DNA from: an uncultured Clostridia bacterium
GTDB taxonomy: Bacteria; Bacillota; Clostridia; Lachnospirales; CAMVHY01
Assembly: GCA_947073045.1 (NCBI GenBank)
Contig: CAMTJU010000007.1
Span: forward strand, 1-62,628
Length of the DNA stretch: 62,628 bases
Direction of reading: 5' to 3'
Below are positions 52,918 through 62,108 of the stretch, piece after piece (within the stretch, counting starts at the first letter, position 1; every line of letters begins with the position of its first letter). The notes under the pieces were generated by a model that searched no databases, was not told the origin of the DNA, and worked only from the letters and a program-made list of their open reading frames with translations. A program made the translations under genes and the position numbers.

Positions 52918-54531
52918 TTATTCAACAGAAATTATATAATAATACAACGGTTGATTTCCATTATGAATTTCAACTTCCAAGTCCGGATAATTTTGGCGTG
53001 CATACTCAACAATTTTATTTGCACTAGATTCATCAGTATCCATTCCAAAATAAATAGTCAAAACATTTGCCGTATCACAAATCATTGAATCAATCAAATT
53101 TTTAGCTGCATCCTCTAAATTTTTTTCAACTAAAACAATTTCATTATCCAGCATACATAAAATATCACCCTGCAAAATTTTTTTATCATTAAATTTACTA
53201 TCGCGAACAGCATAAGTAATTTGTCCTGTTTTCACAGAATCAATAGCTTCCTTCATGCGCTCAATATTTTCGTTTATATCGATTTCATCATCGGGCATAA
53301 AATTAAGTAAAGCAGATAGGCCTTGCACAACAGTTTTCGAAGGCACAATAAAAACATTTTTATCTTCGCATAATTCCATAGCTTGCTGAGCAGCCAATAT
53401 AATATTTTTATTGTTTGGCAAAACAATTATGTTGTCGGCATTTACTTTATCTATAGCATCCAAAATATCTTTGGTGCTTGGGTTCATAGTCTGCCCACCT
53501 TCAATTACTTCATCAACTCCCAAATTTTTAAATAGCTCACAAAATCCCGACCCCATTGAAACTACAACAAAGCCAATTTTTTTCTTTTGCGAACATTTTT
53601 CATTTGAATCGTTAACAATGCTGCCATGCTGAAATTTTAAATCCTCTAACTTAACGCTTAAAAGCGGCCAAATTTCTAACGCCTTTTCGATTACCAAGCC
53701 AGTTTGGTTAGTATGGACGTGAATTCTTGTAAATTGATTATCATTAGATATAACCAAAGAATCGCCAACGCCAAGCAAAAATTTTTTATAAACTTCCAGC
53801 TGCTTTTCATCAGCATTTTCTATATCCATCAAAACTTCATATGCAAATTCAATATCATCAGTTTCAAAAACTAATTGCGCTTTGCTGTTGACATTATTTT
53901 TTTCCGTTTCAAACACAATTTCATTATTTAAAACTTTTAGCGCGCCTTCTATTATAAATAATAAGCCACGTGCGCCTGAATCAACTACTCCCGCTTGTTT
54001 AAGCTGTGGCAACATGTTTGTTGTGTCCGCCAAAACTTTTTTCCCATAAATTATTGTAAACATTAAAATTTGCTCTAAATCATCATTGTCAATAACTTCT
54101 TGAGAAAATTTATTAGCAAGTTCGCGCGCCATTGTTAAAATTGTACCTTCTTTAGGTTTCATAACAGCTTTGTATGCCATTTCTGCAGCTTTCATACACG
54201 CCAGTGCCAAATCTTCATTTGTGGCAACATAAATATTCTCCAAACCTTTTGCAAAACCACGAAACAATTGTGACAAAATAACACCTGAATTACCACGAGC
54301 ACCTTTTAGTGCACCTGTTGATGCAATTTGCGCAACCAGGCCAATATCATTTGAAGTTACGTTTTCAATTTCGCGTGCTACAGACAAAACTGTAAGAGAC
54401 ATATTCGTTCCGGTATCTCCGTCTGGTACAGGAAATACATTTAGTGAATCCACATAATCTCTGTTCAAATCCAATTCATTTGCACCGGATATAATCATTT
54501 TTTTAAATAATTGTCCATCTATATTCAACAA
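52918..54531 (-). CDS. fakA: Fatty acid kinase ATP-binding subunit FakA (YloV, DhaL domain)
   Basis: A 537-residue protein with an N-terminal DhaL/DAK2 kinase domain and a C-terminal EDD-like domain. The ATP/Mg site is visible in VFPVPDGDTGTNMSLT, followed by GARGNSGVILSQLFRGFAKGL and the helix bundle. FakA phosphorylates fatty acids held by a FakB (DegV-family) partner, which feeds exogenous fatty acids into phospholipids; no fakB is in the window. The TTG start at 54531 has GGAGGG 7 nt upstream. The Asp23-like gene lies 15 nt upstream, the same yloU-yloV order as in Bacillus. Confidence 0.93.
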   Translation of the reverse strand: MLNIDGQLFKKMIISGANELDLNRDYVDSLNVFPVPDGDTGTNMSLTVLSVAREIENVTSNDIGLVAQIASTGALKGARGNSGVILSQLFRGFAKGLENIYVATNEDLALACMKAAEMAYKAVMKPKEGTILTMARELANKFSQEVIDNDDLEQILMFTIIYGKKVLADTTNMLPQLKQAGVVDSGARGLLFIIEGALKVLNNEIVFETEKNNVNSKAQLVFETDDIEFAYEVLMDIENADEKQLEVYKKFLLGVGDSLVISNDNQFTRIHVHTNQTGLVIEKALEIWPLLSVKLEDLKFQHGSIVNDSNEKCSQKKKIGFVVVSMGSGFCELFKNLGVDEVIEGGQTMNPSTKDILDAIDKVNADNIIVLPNNKNIILAAQQAMELCEDKNVFIVPSKTVVQGLSALLNFMPDDEIDINENIERMKEAIDSVKTGQITYAVRDSKFNDKKILQGDILCMLDNEIVLVEKNLEDAAKNLIDSMICDTANVLTIYFGMDTDESSANKIVEYARQNYPDLEVEIHNGNQPLYYYIISVE

Positions 54532-54546
54532 ACTATTTCCCTCCTT

Positions 54547-54900
54547 CTAGGAATCGACACGGATACCTTCTATAAATATATTTATCTTATCCACGTTAAA
54601 GCCTAGATTTTCTTCAAGTCTGTATTTTACAGTACTCGTCAAAGTTTCTACAATAGCAGATATATTTGTACCAAATTCAACTATTATGTGCAAATCGAGG
54701 CTAAGCAAATTGTCGTTATCGTATAATTTAATTCCTTTAGTCAAACTTTCTCTTTTCAAAAGATGCACAAATCCATCCTTAACATTTTTGATAGCCATTC
54801 CGACAATACCATAGCAATCCATAGCAGCCATGCCGGCAATTCTCGCAATAACTTCATTATCGATAAAAATATTGCCAAGTTCATTTTTTATATTCGGCAA
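54547..54900 (-). CDS. Asp23/Gls24 family envelope stress protein (YloU-like)
   Basis: A 117-residue protein of the Asp23/Gls24 (DUF322) family, with the order GNIFIDNEVIARIAGMAAMDCYG, VEFGTNISAIVETL and the C-terminal NVDKINIFIEGIRV, as in YloU/AmaP-associated proteins. These proteins sit beneath the membrane and respond to envelope stress. I chose the TTG at 54900 because GAGGAGGGA lies about 5 nt upstream, which shortens the open frame by eight codons. It heads a pair with fakA, a conserved neighbourhood in Firmicutes. Confidence 0.9.
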   Translation of the reverse strand: MPNIKNELGNIFIDNEVIARIAGMAAMDCYGIVGMAIKNVKDGFVHLLKRESLTKGIKLYDNDNLLSLDLHIIVEFGTNISAIVETLTSTVKYRLEENLGFNVDKINIFIEGIRVDS

Positions 54901-54994
54901 AAAAAATCCCTCCTCATAAAACAAAACTGGGTAATATTATATCATATTACACACTAATTTACATAAAAAAATTATTGAAAAAGATACACAAAAA

Positions 54995-55015
54995 AAATCA
55001 AGCAATGCTTGATTT
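54995..55015 (-). terminator. Terminator of the OPT transporter gene
   Basis: Stem AAATCAAGC / GCTTGATTT with a 3-nt loop and A/T runs on both sides, 32 nt past the stop codon at 55047. Confidence 0.8.
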
Positions 55016-55046
55016 TTTTTAATACCCAAATATTTTTTTGTTTATT

Positions 55047-56936
55047 TCATTGTTTTTTCTTGTTCCATAACGAAAACTTCAACAAAGACAAACACAACAA
55101 TATAAAGAAAATTATTGTCGCAGCACCATTGAAGAAAGCAGTATCAGACAATGCAACATTTATATTTGAAACTGCAAGTATTGCCAATAAAATTCCTATT
55201 AGCCCTTCACCTGCAATAAGACCTGAAGAATATAAGATACCATCTTCGCGTCTGTTAGCTAATTCTTTATCACCTTTTGCAATTCTATCATCAAAATATC
55301 CTTTAATAAATCCACCTACTGCAATAGAAACACTAAGGTCTATAGGCAAAAACAATCCAAGAGAAAATGACATTGTCTGCAATCCCAAGATTTCAACAAA
55401 AATAACGATACCAACTCCTGCAAATACTAAAAACCACGGAAGTTGCCCACCCATTACGCCTTCAACTACCAATTTAGTCAAAGTAGCCTGAGGTGCTGGC
55501 AATTCATCCGAACCAAACTTCCAAGCATTATTCAACAAATTCAATACTGCACCAACAACAATTGAAGAAGACACAAGTCCAATCATTGTACCTATCTGTT
55601 GTTTTTTAGGCGTAGCCCCAACTAAAAATCCTGTTTTCAAGCTCTGTGATATACCACCAGCAATAGCAGCAGTAATACAAATTATAGTTCCAATATAAAA
55701 CACAGTAACAATATCATGCTGACTTGTTAAGCCAAAAGCTTTAAATATGATTGTAGTAATTAACAAAGTAGCAATCGTCATACCAGATACAGGATTGTTT
55801 GAACTTCCGACAACTCCAACCATTTTTGAAGCAACAGTTGAAAAGAAAAATCCAAAAAATAAAATAAGTAATGCGCCAAACCATCCAACTGGAACAATAT
55901 TAAATACAGAAAGCAATAAAAATACAGCAATAATACCAATAATAACAATATTCATAGACAAATCTTGTTGGGTACGAGAATCACTAGTTTTATTTGCCTT
56001 GCCGTATCCACCTACTGCTCCCTTAAATGTTTTAATTATAATAGGTAAACTTTTTATAAGATTAAAGATACCGCTGCATGCAACAGCTCCTGCACCTATA
56101 TATCTTAAATAATTTGACCACAATCCTGTTAAATCAAGCTGAGAAATTGGAACAGTTGCAGGATAAATAATAACACTGCTTAGCGAGCCAAATTGATAAA
56201 TAATAGGAAGAATGACAAACCATCCTAAAATTGCACCTGCGAGCATAAAGCAAGAAATTTCTCGTCCGACAATAAATCCTACACCTAATAATGCTGGCAG
56301 AGCTTCCATACCAATTCCTGCACCTTTAAAGAATGAAAAAGCAGTAGCAATTTTTGAAGGAAAAAGCTTTAATCCGTCTGCAATAAATTTATAAATTGAG
56401 CCAATAACGACACCAATAAATGCAGTTTTAGCTTTACCGCCACCTTGCTCGGCAGCTATAAGAACTTCTGCACATGCCGTACCTTCTGGGAAAGGTAATG
56501 TTGCATGCTCTTCAACAATTAATGCCTTACGTAGTGGAATCATAAATAAAACACCTAATATTCCACCCATTAGTGGTAACAAAATCATAATCTTTAAATT
56601 TGGAACTGGCAAATTTAATTCCTCATACCACAAAAACAATGCAGGCACAGTAAAAATCATACCAGCCGCAATAGCTTCACCAATAGAGCCAATAGTTTGC
56701 ACCATATTATTTTCAAGAATAGAATTCTTTTTGAAAATACCTTTGTAGATACCCATAGAAATAACCGAAATAGGTATGCAAGCACTTATTGTCGAACCAA
56801 CCCTAAGTCCTAAATAAGCATTTGCGGCACAAAAAACAACTGACAATATAACTCCAATGATAATGGAACTAATTGATAATTCCGGCATAACTTTATCTGC
56901 AGGTATGTATGGTTTAAAATCTGAATTATTAGACAT
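55047..56936 (-). CDS. OPT-family oligopeptide transporter
   Basis: A 629-residue membrane protein with about 14-16 helices of the OPT superfamily, the bacterial group often annotated as oligopeptide or metal-peptide transporters. The N-terminus PYIPADKVMPELSISSII and the motif AANAYLGLRVGSTISACIP are typical, as is PFPEGTACAEVLIA in the second third. I chose the ATG at 56936 because GGGAGG lies 8 nt upstream; the open frame adds five codons that overlap that site. It appears to be a single-gene unit with its own terminator. Peptide uptake would fit an organism with limited biosynthesis, but the window does not test that. Confidence 0.92.
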   Translation of the reverse strand: MSNNSDFKPYIPADKVMPELSISSIIIGVILSVVFCAANAYLGLRVGSTISACIPISVISMGIYKGIFKKNSILENNMVQTIGSIGEAIAAGMIFTVPALFLWYEELNLPVPNLKIMILLPLMGGILGVLFMIPLRKALIVEEHATLPFPEGTACAEVLIAAEQGGGKAKTAFIGVVIGSIYKFIADGLKLFPSKIATAFSFFKGAGIGMEALPALLGVGFIVGREISCFMLAGAILGWFVILPIIYQFGSLSSVIIYPATVPISQLDLTGLWSNYLRYIGAGAVACSGIFNLIKSLPIIIKTFKGAVGGYGKANKTSDSRTQQDLSMNIVIIGIIAVFLLLSVFNIVPVGWFGALLILFFGFFFSTVASKMVGVVGSSNNPVSGMTIATLLITTIIFKAFGLTSQHDIVTVFYIGTIICITAAIAGGISQSLKTGFLVGATPKKQQIGTMIGLVSSSIVVGAVLNLLNNAWKFGSDELPAPQATLTKLVVEGVMGGQLPWFLVFAGVGIVIFVEILGLQTMSFSLGLFLPIDLSVSIAVGGFIKGYFDDRIAKGDKELANRREDGILYSSGLIAGEGLIGILLAILAVSNINVALSDTAFFNGAATIIFFILLCLSLLKFSLWNKKKQ

Positions 56937-57135
56937 AAAAAAACCTCCCAAATATAAAATAAAGCGTTTTATAAAAACACTATTTTATTATTGTATATTA
57001 CTTTTCTTAATAAATCAAATTTGAAATCATTTATCAATTTTTTTTAAGGCCAATAAATTTATTTTTACATCCGAAAAAATAACACATTGGACAACATTTT
57101 CATAAACTTATTACTAAAAGGAGGTTTTATAAAAC

Positions 57136-57522
57136 ATGAAAGAACTTGCTATTGCATATTATAAAAATGGATATAATTGCTCGCAATGCATTTTAAAAGC
57201 CGCAGCCACAAAATTTAATTTTGCATTGCCAACACAATGTTTAAATATGTGCCGTGCTATAAACAATGGTTTTGGAATTAAATCGACATGTAGTGTATTG
57301 GTCGCCTCGATAATGACGCTCGGATTAATTTTTAACAAACAAACTGCCAAAAGATTGCGCATAAAATTTTTAAATGAGTTTAATTCTAAATACAAAAGTT
57401 TAAACTGCGCGCACTTAAAAATTGAGAATGATAACGAATACAAATGCGAAAGGATTGTCGGCGACGCAGCACAAATTCTAGAAAAAATAATTTTAAGCGA
57501 AATGAATCTTACTTTTCTTTAG
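57136..57522 (+). CDS. C_GCAxxG_C_C family protein, divergent
   Basis: A 128-residue protein resembling the C_GCAxxG_C_C family (possible redox or metal-binding, membrane-associated). NGYNCSQCILKAAA near the N-terminus and KCERIVGDAAQIL near the C-terminus match. The central GCGAxxG motif is altered to STCSVLVASIMTLGLIF. Six or more cysteines remain. The last codons (Leu-Thr-Phe-Leu-stop) are formed by the hairpin that opens the composite repeat element, so the present stop codon may derive from that insertion. AAGGAGG lies 11 nt before the ATG. Function unknown. Confidence 0.78.
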   Translation: MKELAIAYYKNGYNCSQCILKAAATKFNFALPTQCLNMCRAINNGFGIKSTCSVLVASIMTLGLIFNKQTAKRLRIKFLNEFNSKYKSLNCAHLKIENDNEYKCERIVGDAAQILEKIILSEMNLTFL

Positions 57523-57622
57523 AAAAAGAAAAGTAGAATTTCAAGGTCAAAACCTAAGCTTTTTTGAAAAAAAGCTTAACCAAAAAACCTCAATAAAAAA
57601 TCATGCCATGCATGATTTTTTT
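57508..57622. repeat. Intergenic composite hairpin element, copy D
   Basis: Starts with the hairpin CTTACTTTTCTTT-AGAA-AAAGAAAAGTAG (57508-57536), which overlaps the 3' end of the preceding gene, then AATTTCAAGGTCAAAACC, the hairpin TAAGCTTTTTTGAAAAAAAGCTTA (described here by its halves TAAGCTTTTTT and AAAAAAGCTTA), and a terminator hairpin at 57597-57622. A further AAGCTTTTT / AAAAAGCTT inverted repeat lies at 57661-57680. Confidence 0.75.
57597..57622 (+). terminator. Terminator of the C_GCAxxG_C_C gene
   Basis: Stem AAAATCATGC / GCATGATTTT with loop CAT and a T-run, inside copy D of the composite element. Confidence 0.75.
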
Positions 57623-57720
57623 ATATTTTTTCATAAAATAACAAATGAGGTGATTACGTTAAGCTTTTTTCAAAAAGCTTATCTTTTGAATTTAAAATCT
57701 TTTTTCTTTGCAAATTTTTG

Positions 57721-57729
57721 TGATATAAT
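57721..57729 (+). promoter_or_regulatory. Extended -10 promoter of the topoisomerase pair
   Basis: TGATATAAT gives a perfect -10 with TGn extension, about 50 nt before the ATG at 57781. The -35 region is only T-rich. Confidence 0.5.
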
Positions 57730-57780
57730 GACTTAATATTTAATAAACATAATAAACAAAAATCAGAAAGGTTCATAACA

Positions 57781-59745
57781 ATGGAAAAAAGACAATATGA
57801 TAATGAAAGCATTTCATCTTTAAAAGGTGCAGATCGTGTTAGAAAACGTCCTGCCGTTATTTTTGGTTCTGATGGAATTGAGGGATGCCAGCATTCTGTT
57901 TTTGAAATTATCTCCAACTCTATTGATGAAGCTCGCGAAGGATTCGGCACTAAAATTGAAATTTGCTATTATGAAGATGGCTCATTATCTGTAAAGGATT
58001 ATGGCCGTGGTATTCCTGTTGATTTTAACCAAAAAGAAGATTGTTATAATTGGCAACTTTTGTTTTGTGAATTATACGCAGGCGGTAAATTTTCAAATGT
58101 TGATGAACAAAATTATTCATTTAGTTTAGGACTAAACGGACTGGGCCTGTGCTCTACTCAATATAGCTCGGAATATATGGACGTGGAAATATTTCGTGAT
58201 AATTTTAGGTATACATTGCATTTTGAAAAAGGCTACAATATAGGCGGATTAAAGAAAGAAAAAACTGACATATCTACAACTTCCACATTTATAAAATGGA
58301 AGCCGGACAAAGAAGTTTTTACAAGTATTGATATCCAGCCAGAATTCTTTGTTGACGTTTTGAAACGTCAAGCAATAGTAAATGCAGGCTTGTTGTTTGA
58401 ATTTATAGACAAAAAAAATGATACAAAACAAAATTTCATTTATGAAAATGGCATAAAGGATTATATAGAAGAAATAAGTAAAAACAAAAATTTCACATCT
58501 GTATATTATTTCAATCATGAGGCATATGGTCAAGATCGTGATGATAAGCCGAAATATAAATTGAAATTTGACATTGGATTTTGCTTTAATAATGAAGTAA
58601 ACTTAATTGAGTATTATCACAATTCTAGTTATCTTGAACATGGCGGTTCTCCGGACAAAGCCGTACGTTCCGCATTTTTATCAGCAATAGATAATTATTT
58701 GCGTGAAAATAATTTATATAAAAAAGATGAGAAAAAAATAATATTTCAAGATATAGAAGACAGTCTTATTCTGATTTCAAATTCATTTTCAACTTCAACA
58801 AGTTATGAAAATCAAACAAAAAAATCAATTACAAATAAATTTATACAAGATGAAATGACAAATTATTTAAAAAAGCAATTAAAAATATTGCTGATAGAAA
58901 ACAAAATTGATGCACAAAAAATTTGTATGCAGATTCTTGCAAATAAGCGAAGTCGCGAATTAGCTGAACGTACCCGTATTAATATTAAAAAAAAATTAAC
59001 TGGTAATATTGATATAAATAATCGTGTTGAGAAATTTGTAAACTGCCGCTCAAAAGACATAACAAAGCGTGAAATTTATATCGTTGAAGGTGACTCAGCT
59101 CTTGGAGCATGTAAGCTTGGACGCGATTCACAATTTCAAGCAATTATGCCTATACGCGGCAAAATCTTAAATTGTCTCAAAGCTTCATTAGATAAAATAA
59201 TGGCTAGTAAAATTATTATAGATTTGGTAAAAGTATTGGGATGTGGAATAGAAATCAAGTCCAAGCATAATGATTTAGATTCCTTCGATTTAAACAAATT
59301 GCGTTGGAGTAAAATTATAATTTGTACAGATGCAGACGTAGATGGATTTCAAATCAGAACTCTTATATTGACAATGGTTTATTGTTTAATGCCAACACTC
59401 ATAAATGAAAAAAAAGTTTTTATTGCTGAATCACCACTTTATGAAATAAATTATGGAAAAAAAACTTATTTTGCTTACAGCGAAAAAGAAAAATTTGATA
59501 TAATTAACAAATTAACCGGTAAATATACAATTTTGCGCTCAAAAGGTTTGGGAGAAAATGAACCAGATATGATGTGGCAAACTACAATGAATCCACAAAC
59601 TCGAAAATTAATTCAAGTTTTACCGGAGGACATTGCGCATACTCAAAAAACATTTGATATGCTTCTTGGAACAGATCTTGAAAGCCGTAAGAACTTTATT
59701 GCGCAATACGGTTATAAATATTTAGATTTAATCGATGTAAGCTAA
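57781..59745 (+). CDS. parE: Type IIA topoisomerase ATPase subunit, ParE/GyrB-like
   Basis: A 654-residue protein with a GHKL ATPase domain (ISNSIDEAREG, KDYGRGIPVD, GLNGLGLCSTQ), a transducer domain and a Toprim domain (IVEGDSALGACKLGRD, PIRGKILN, TDADVDGFQIR). The C-terminal end matches ParE/GyrB (RKNFIAQYGYKYLDLIDVS). Length fits ParE and short GyrB. The ATP-lid glycine motif GLHGVG reads GLNGLG. With the next gene it forms a complete topoisomerase, more like topoisomerase IV because its partner has no GyrA box; it belongs to a diverged clostridial type and could be a second, non-gyrase pair. AAAGG lies upstream of the ATG. Confidence 0.85.
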   Translation: MEKRQYDNESISSLKGADRVRKRPAVIFGSDGIEGCQHSVFEIISNSIDEAREGFGTKIEICYYEDGSLSVKDYGRGIPVDFNQKEDCYNWQLLFCELYAGGKFSNVDEQNYSFSLGLNGLGLCSTQYSSEYMDVEIFRDNFRYTLHFEKGYNIGGLKKEKTDISTTSTFIKWKPDKEVFTSIDIQPEFFVDVLKRQAIVNAGLLFEFIDKKNDTKQNFIYENGIKDYIEEISKNKNFTSVYYFNHEAYGQDRDDKPKYKLKFDIGFCFNNEVNLIEYYHNSSYLEHGGSPDKAVRSAFLSAIDNYLRENNLYKKDEKKIIFQDIEDSLILISNSFSTSTSYENQTKKSITNKFIQDEMTNYLKKQLKILLIENKIDAQKICMQILANKRSRELAERTRINIKKKLTGNIDINNRVEKFVNCRSKDITKREIYIVEGDSALGACKLGRDSQFQAIMPIRGKILNCLKASLDKIMASKIIIDLVKVLGCGIEIKSKHNDLDSFDLNKLRWSKIIICTDADVDGFQIRTLILTMVYCLMPTLINEKKVFIAESPLYEINYGKKTYFAYSEKEKFDIINKLTGKYTILRSKGLGENEPDMMWQTTMNPQTRKLIQVLPEDIAHTQKTFDMLLGTDLESRKNFIAQYGYKYLDLIDVS

Positions 59746-59755
59746 GGAGTTTAAA

Positions 59756-61933
59756 ATGAAAAATACAACTTTGCAGAATATAACCGAAACTTTAGAAATA
59801 AATTACATGCCATATGCAATGAGTGTAATTGTCTCGAGAGCAATACCAGAAATTGATGGCTTTAAACCTGCGCACAGAAAATTATTATATATGATGTATA
59901 AAATGGGATTGCTAAATGGCAATAGAATAAAATCAGCCGACGTTGTAGGACAAACAATGAGATTGAATCCACATGGTGATTCGGCAATTTATGAAACGCT
60001 TGTAAGGCTCACTCGCGGAAACAATGCATTATTGCATCCATTTATTGACTCTAAAGGTAATTTTGGGAAACAATATTCATCTGATATGGCATATGCAGCA
60101 AGCAGGTATACAGAAGTCAAGCTTGCGCCAATATGCAAAGAATTATTTGATAACATAGATAAAAACACAATAGATTTTGTAGATAATTATAATGGTTCGA
60201 TGAAAGAACCATTACTTTTTCCTGTATCATTTCCAAATGTATTAGTAACATCAAATCAAGGAATTGCAGTCGGTATGGCGAGCAATATCTGTAGCTTTAA
60301 TTTAAAAGAAGTATGCAATGCAACAATTAATTTCATAAAAAATAAAGACGTAGATCTTTTGAAATTTATCGAGGCTCCAGATTTTTCAACCGGCGGTGAA
60401 ATTATTTATGATGAAGATCAAATGAAGAAAATATATGAGACAGGTCGTGGAAGTTTTAAAATTCGTGCAAAATATAAGTTTGATAAAAAAAATTCGTGCA
60501 TAGAAATTTTTGAAATACCTTATACAACAACCATTGAGGCAATAATAAATAAAATTGTTATGCTTGTTAAAACAAATAAAATTCGTCAGATAAATGATAT
60601 ACGTGACGAAACCGATTTAAACGGATTGAAAATTGCAATCGATATAAAAAAGAATTGCGATTACAAATTATTAATGGACAAATTGTTCCAAATAACACCT
60701 TTGTGCGATACTTTCAATTGTAATTTTAATATTCTTATTGAAGGTAAGCCACAAACTCTCGGCATAAAACAAATTTTAGATCAATGGTACAAATTTCGTT
60801 TTGAATGCGTGAGACGCCGAATAAAATTTGATATGGAAAATTATCGCAACAAACTTCATCTTTTAGATGGACTAGCAAAAATTTTATTAGATATAGATAA
60901 AACTATAAAAATAATTCGGCAAACACCAGAAGAAAAATTAGTTTTAAAAAATTTGATGGATGCATTCAATATCGATAAAATTCAAGCAGAATATATTTGC
61001 GAAATAAAACTTAGGAATTTGAACCGTGAATATTTATTAAATAAAACAAACGAGCACAAAAATTTAAAAGATATTTTAGAAGAACTTCAAAAAACATTGA
61101 ATGATAAAAATAAAATCGACAAAATAATTTGTGATGAACTTGCTAATGTTTCAAAAAAATATTCGCAGCCACGCCGTTCACAAATTGTTTTTGAAGAACC
61201 CAAAACACAAACTATTGTTGAAGATTATCCCGTAAAATTAATTTTGACTAAACACAATTATTTCAAAAAAATATTGCCATCGACAATAAAAAATAATTCC
61301 GTTCAAAATTTGAAAGATGATGATAAAATAACTTGCCAAATCGATACAACAAATAATACTGATATTCTTTTTTTTACCGATCAGCAAAATGTTTATAAAT
61401 TGAAAACTTTTGAGATTGAATGCTGCAAGGCAAACAATTTGGGACAGTATCTCAAAAATTTTTTATCTATGCCTGAAAATGAAAATATTATTTTCATGAA
61501 CGCAACAAAAAATTATGATGGATATTTAATTTTTGCATATGAAAACGGTAAAGTTGCTAAAATTGAATTAAACGTATACAAAACAAAACTCAATCGCAAA
61601 AAATTAATTAATGCATACAATAAAAATTTTAAGCTTGTTGGGATTGACTTCACAATTCAAGACAAAGATTATGTACTAATACGTGACGATGATAAATTAA
61701 TCATCTTAAATTCAAATCTTATATCGCCAAAATTAACAAAAACCACAAACGGCGTCCAAGCATTTAATATGAAAAGCAAAAGTCACATAAATAATTTTTT
61801 CCCATCTGAATATTTTATAAGTCAAAATAAAGAATATTATCGTATAAAAAAAATACCTTCAGCCGGTAAAAAAATTTTATCCGACGATATTTCTAGCAAC
61901 AATTTCGCCAAGCAATTAAGTATTTTAATTTAA
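59756..61933 (+). CDS. parC: Type IIA topoisomerase DNA-cleaving subunit, ParC/GyrA-like
   Basis: A 725-residue protein with the breakage-reunion domain (YAMSVIVSRAIPEIDGFKPAHRK, NPHGDSAIYETLVRL, and the active-site Tyr in AASRYTEVKLAP, about residue 121). A coiled-coil gate (about residues 350-450) and a C-terminal beta-pinwheel (about 485-700) follow. No GyrA box (QRRGGKG type) is visible, so it should decatenate or relax rather than supercoil. The quinolone-resistance positions carry Ser and Glu, the sensitive-type residues. The ATG has AAGGAG 7 nt upstream and starts 10 nt after parE. The basic composition and low similarity to textbook ParC mark it as divergent. Confidence 0.85.
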   Translation: MKNTTLQNITETLEINYMPYAMSVIVSRAIPEIDGFKPAHRKLLYMMYKMGLLNGNRIKSADVVGQTMRLNPHGDSAIYETLVRLTRGNNALLHPFIDSKGNFGKQYSSDMAYAASRYTEVKLAPICKELFDNIDKNTIDFVDNYNGSMKEPLLFPVSFPNVLVTSNQGIAVGMASNICSFNLKEVCNATINFIKNKDVDLLKFIEAPDFSTGGEIIYDEDQMKKIYETGRGSFKIRAKYKFDKKNSCIEIFEIPYTTTIEAIINKIVMLVKTNKIRQINDIRDETDLNGLKIAIDIKKNCDYKLLMDKLFQITPLCDTFNCNFNILIEGKPQTLGIKQILDQWYKFRFECVRRRIKFDMENYRNKLHLLDGLAKILLDIDKTIKIIRQTPEEKLVLKNLMDAFNIDKIQAEYICEIKLRNLNREYLLNKTNEHKNLKDILEELQKTLNDKNKIDKIICDELANVSKKYSQPRRSQIVFEEPKTQTIVEDYPVKLILTKHNYFKKILPSTIKNNSVQNLKDDDKITCQIDTTNNTDILFFTDQQNVYKLKTFEIECCKANNLGQYLKNFLSMPENENIIFMNATKNYDGYLIFAYENGKVAKIELNVYKTKLNRKKLINAYNKNFKLVGIDFTIQDKDYVLIRDDDKLIILNSNLISPKLTKTTNGVQAFNMKSKSHINNFFPSEYFISQNKEYYRIKKIPSAGKKILSDDISSNNFAKQLSILI

Positions 61934-61952
61934 TAGTGTTAAAACAATAAGG

Positions 61953-62102
61953 CTGAACTTCCTTGTGAAAAAGTTTATATAAACCTTTTGAGCCACTTTA
62001 TGAAAACTTAAACAAAAAAATCTCAAGCAAATGCTTGAGATTTTTTATTAGGTTTTTTATTGTTTCTTTTTGCTTACTTTTTCTTTCAAAAGAAAAAGTA
62101 AG
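61953..62102. repeat. Intergenic composite hairpin element, copy B
   Basis: Between convergent genes: a diverged first half, the linker CCACTTTATGAAAACTTAAAC, the terminator hairpin at 62021-62040, and the palindrome CTTACTTTTTCTTT / AAAGAAAAAGTAAG at 62073-62102. Compared with copy A, the arms of the palindrome changed together (TTTTC to TTTTTC and GAAAA to GAAAAA), which keeps the stem paired. Confidence 0.7.
62021..62040. terminator. Bidirectional terminator between parC-like and SLH genes
   Basis: Stem TCTCAAGCA / TGCTTGAGA with loop AA, A-run before and T-run after. It is almost identical to 14293-14310. Confidence 0.75.
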
Positions 62103-62108
62103 AAAGTT

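Noticed and set aside
55009-55491. 160-codon plus-strand open frame opposite the OPT transporter gene
   Set aside because: Shadow of the transporter frame with Pro/Ile-rich antisense composition, and it begins inside a terminator.
57640-57740. Short frame starting GTG after GAGGTGATTACG, about 29 codons
   Set aside because: Phe-rich, lies over a repeat hairpin and the promoter of the next gene; no independent support.
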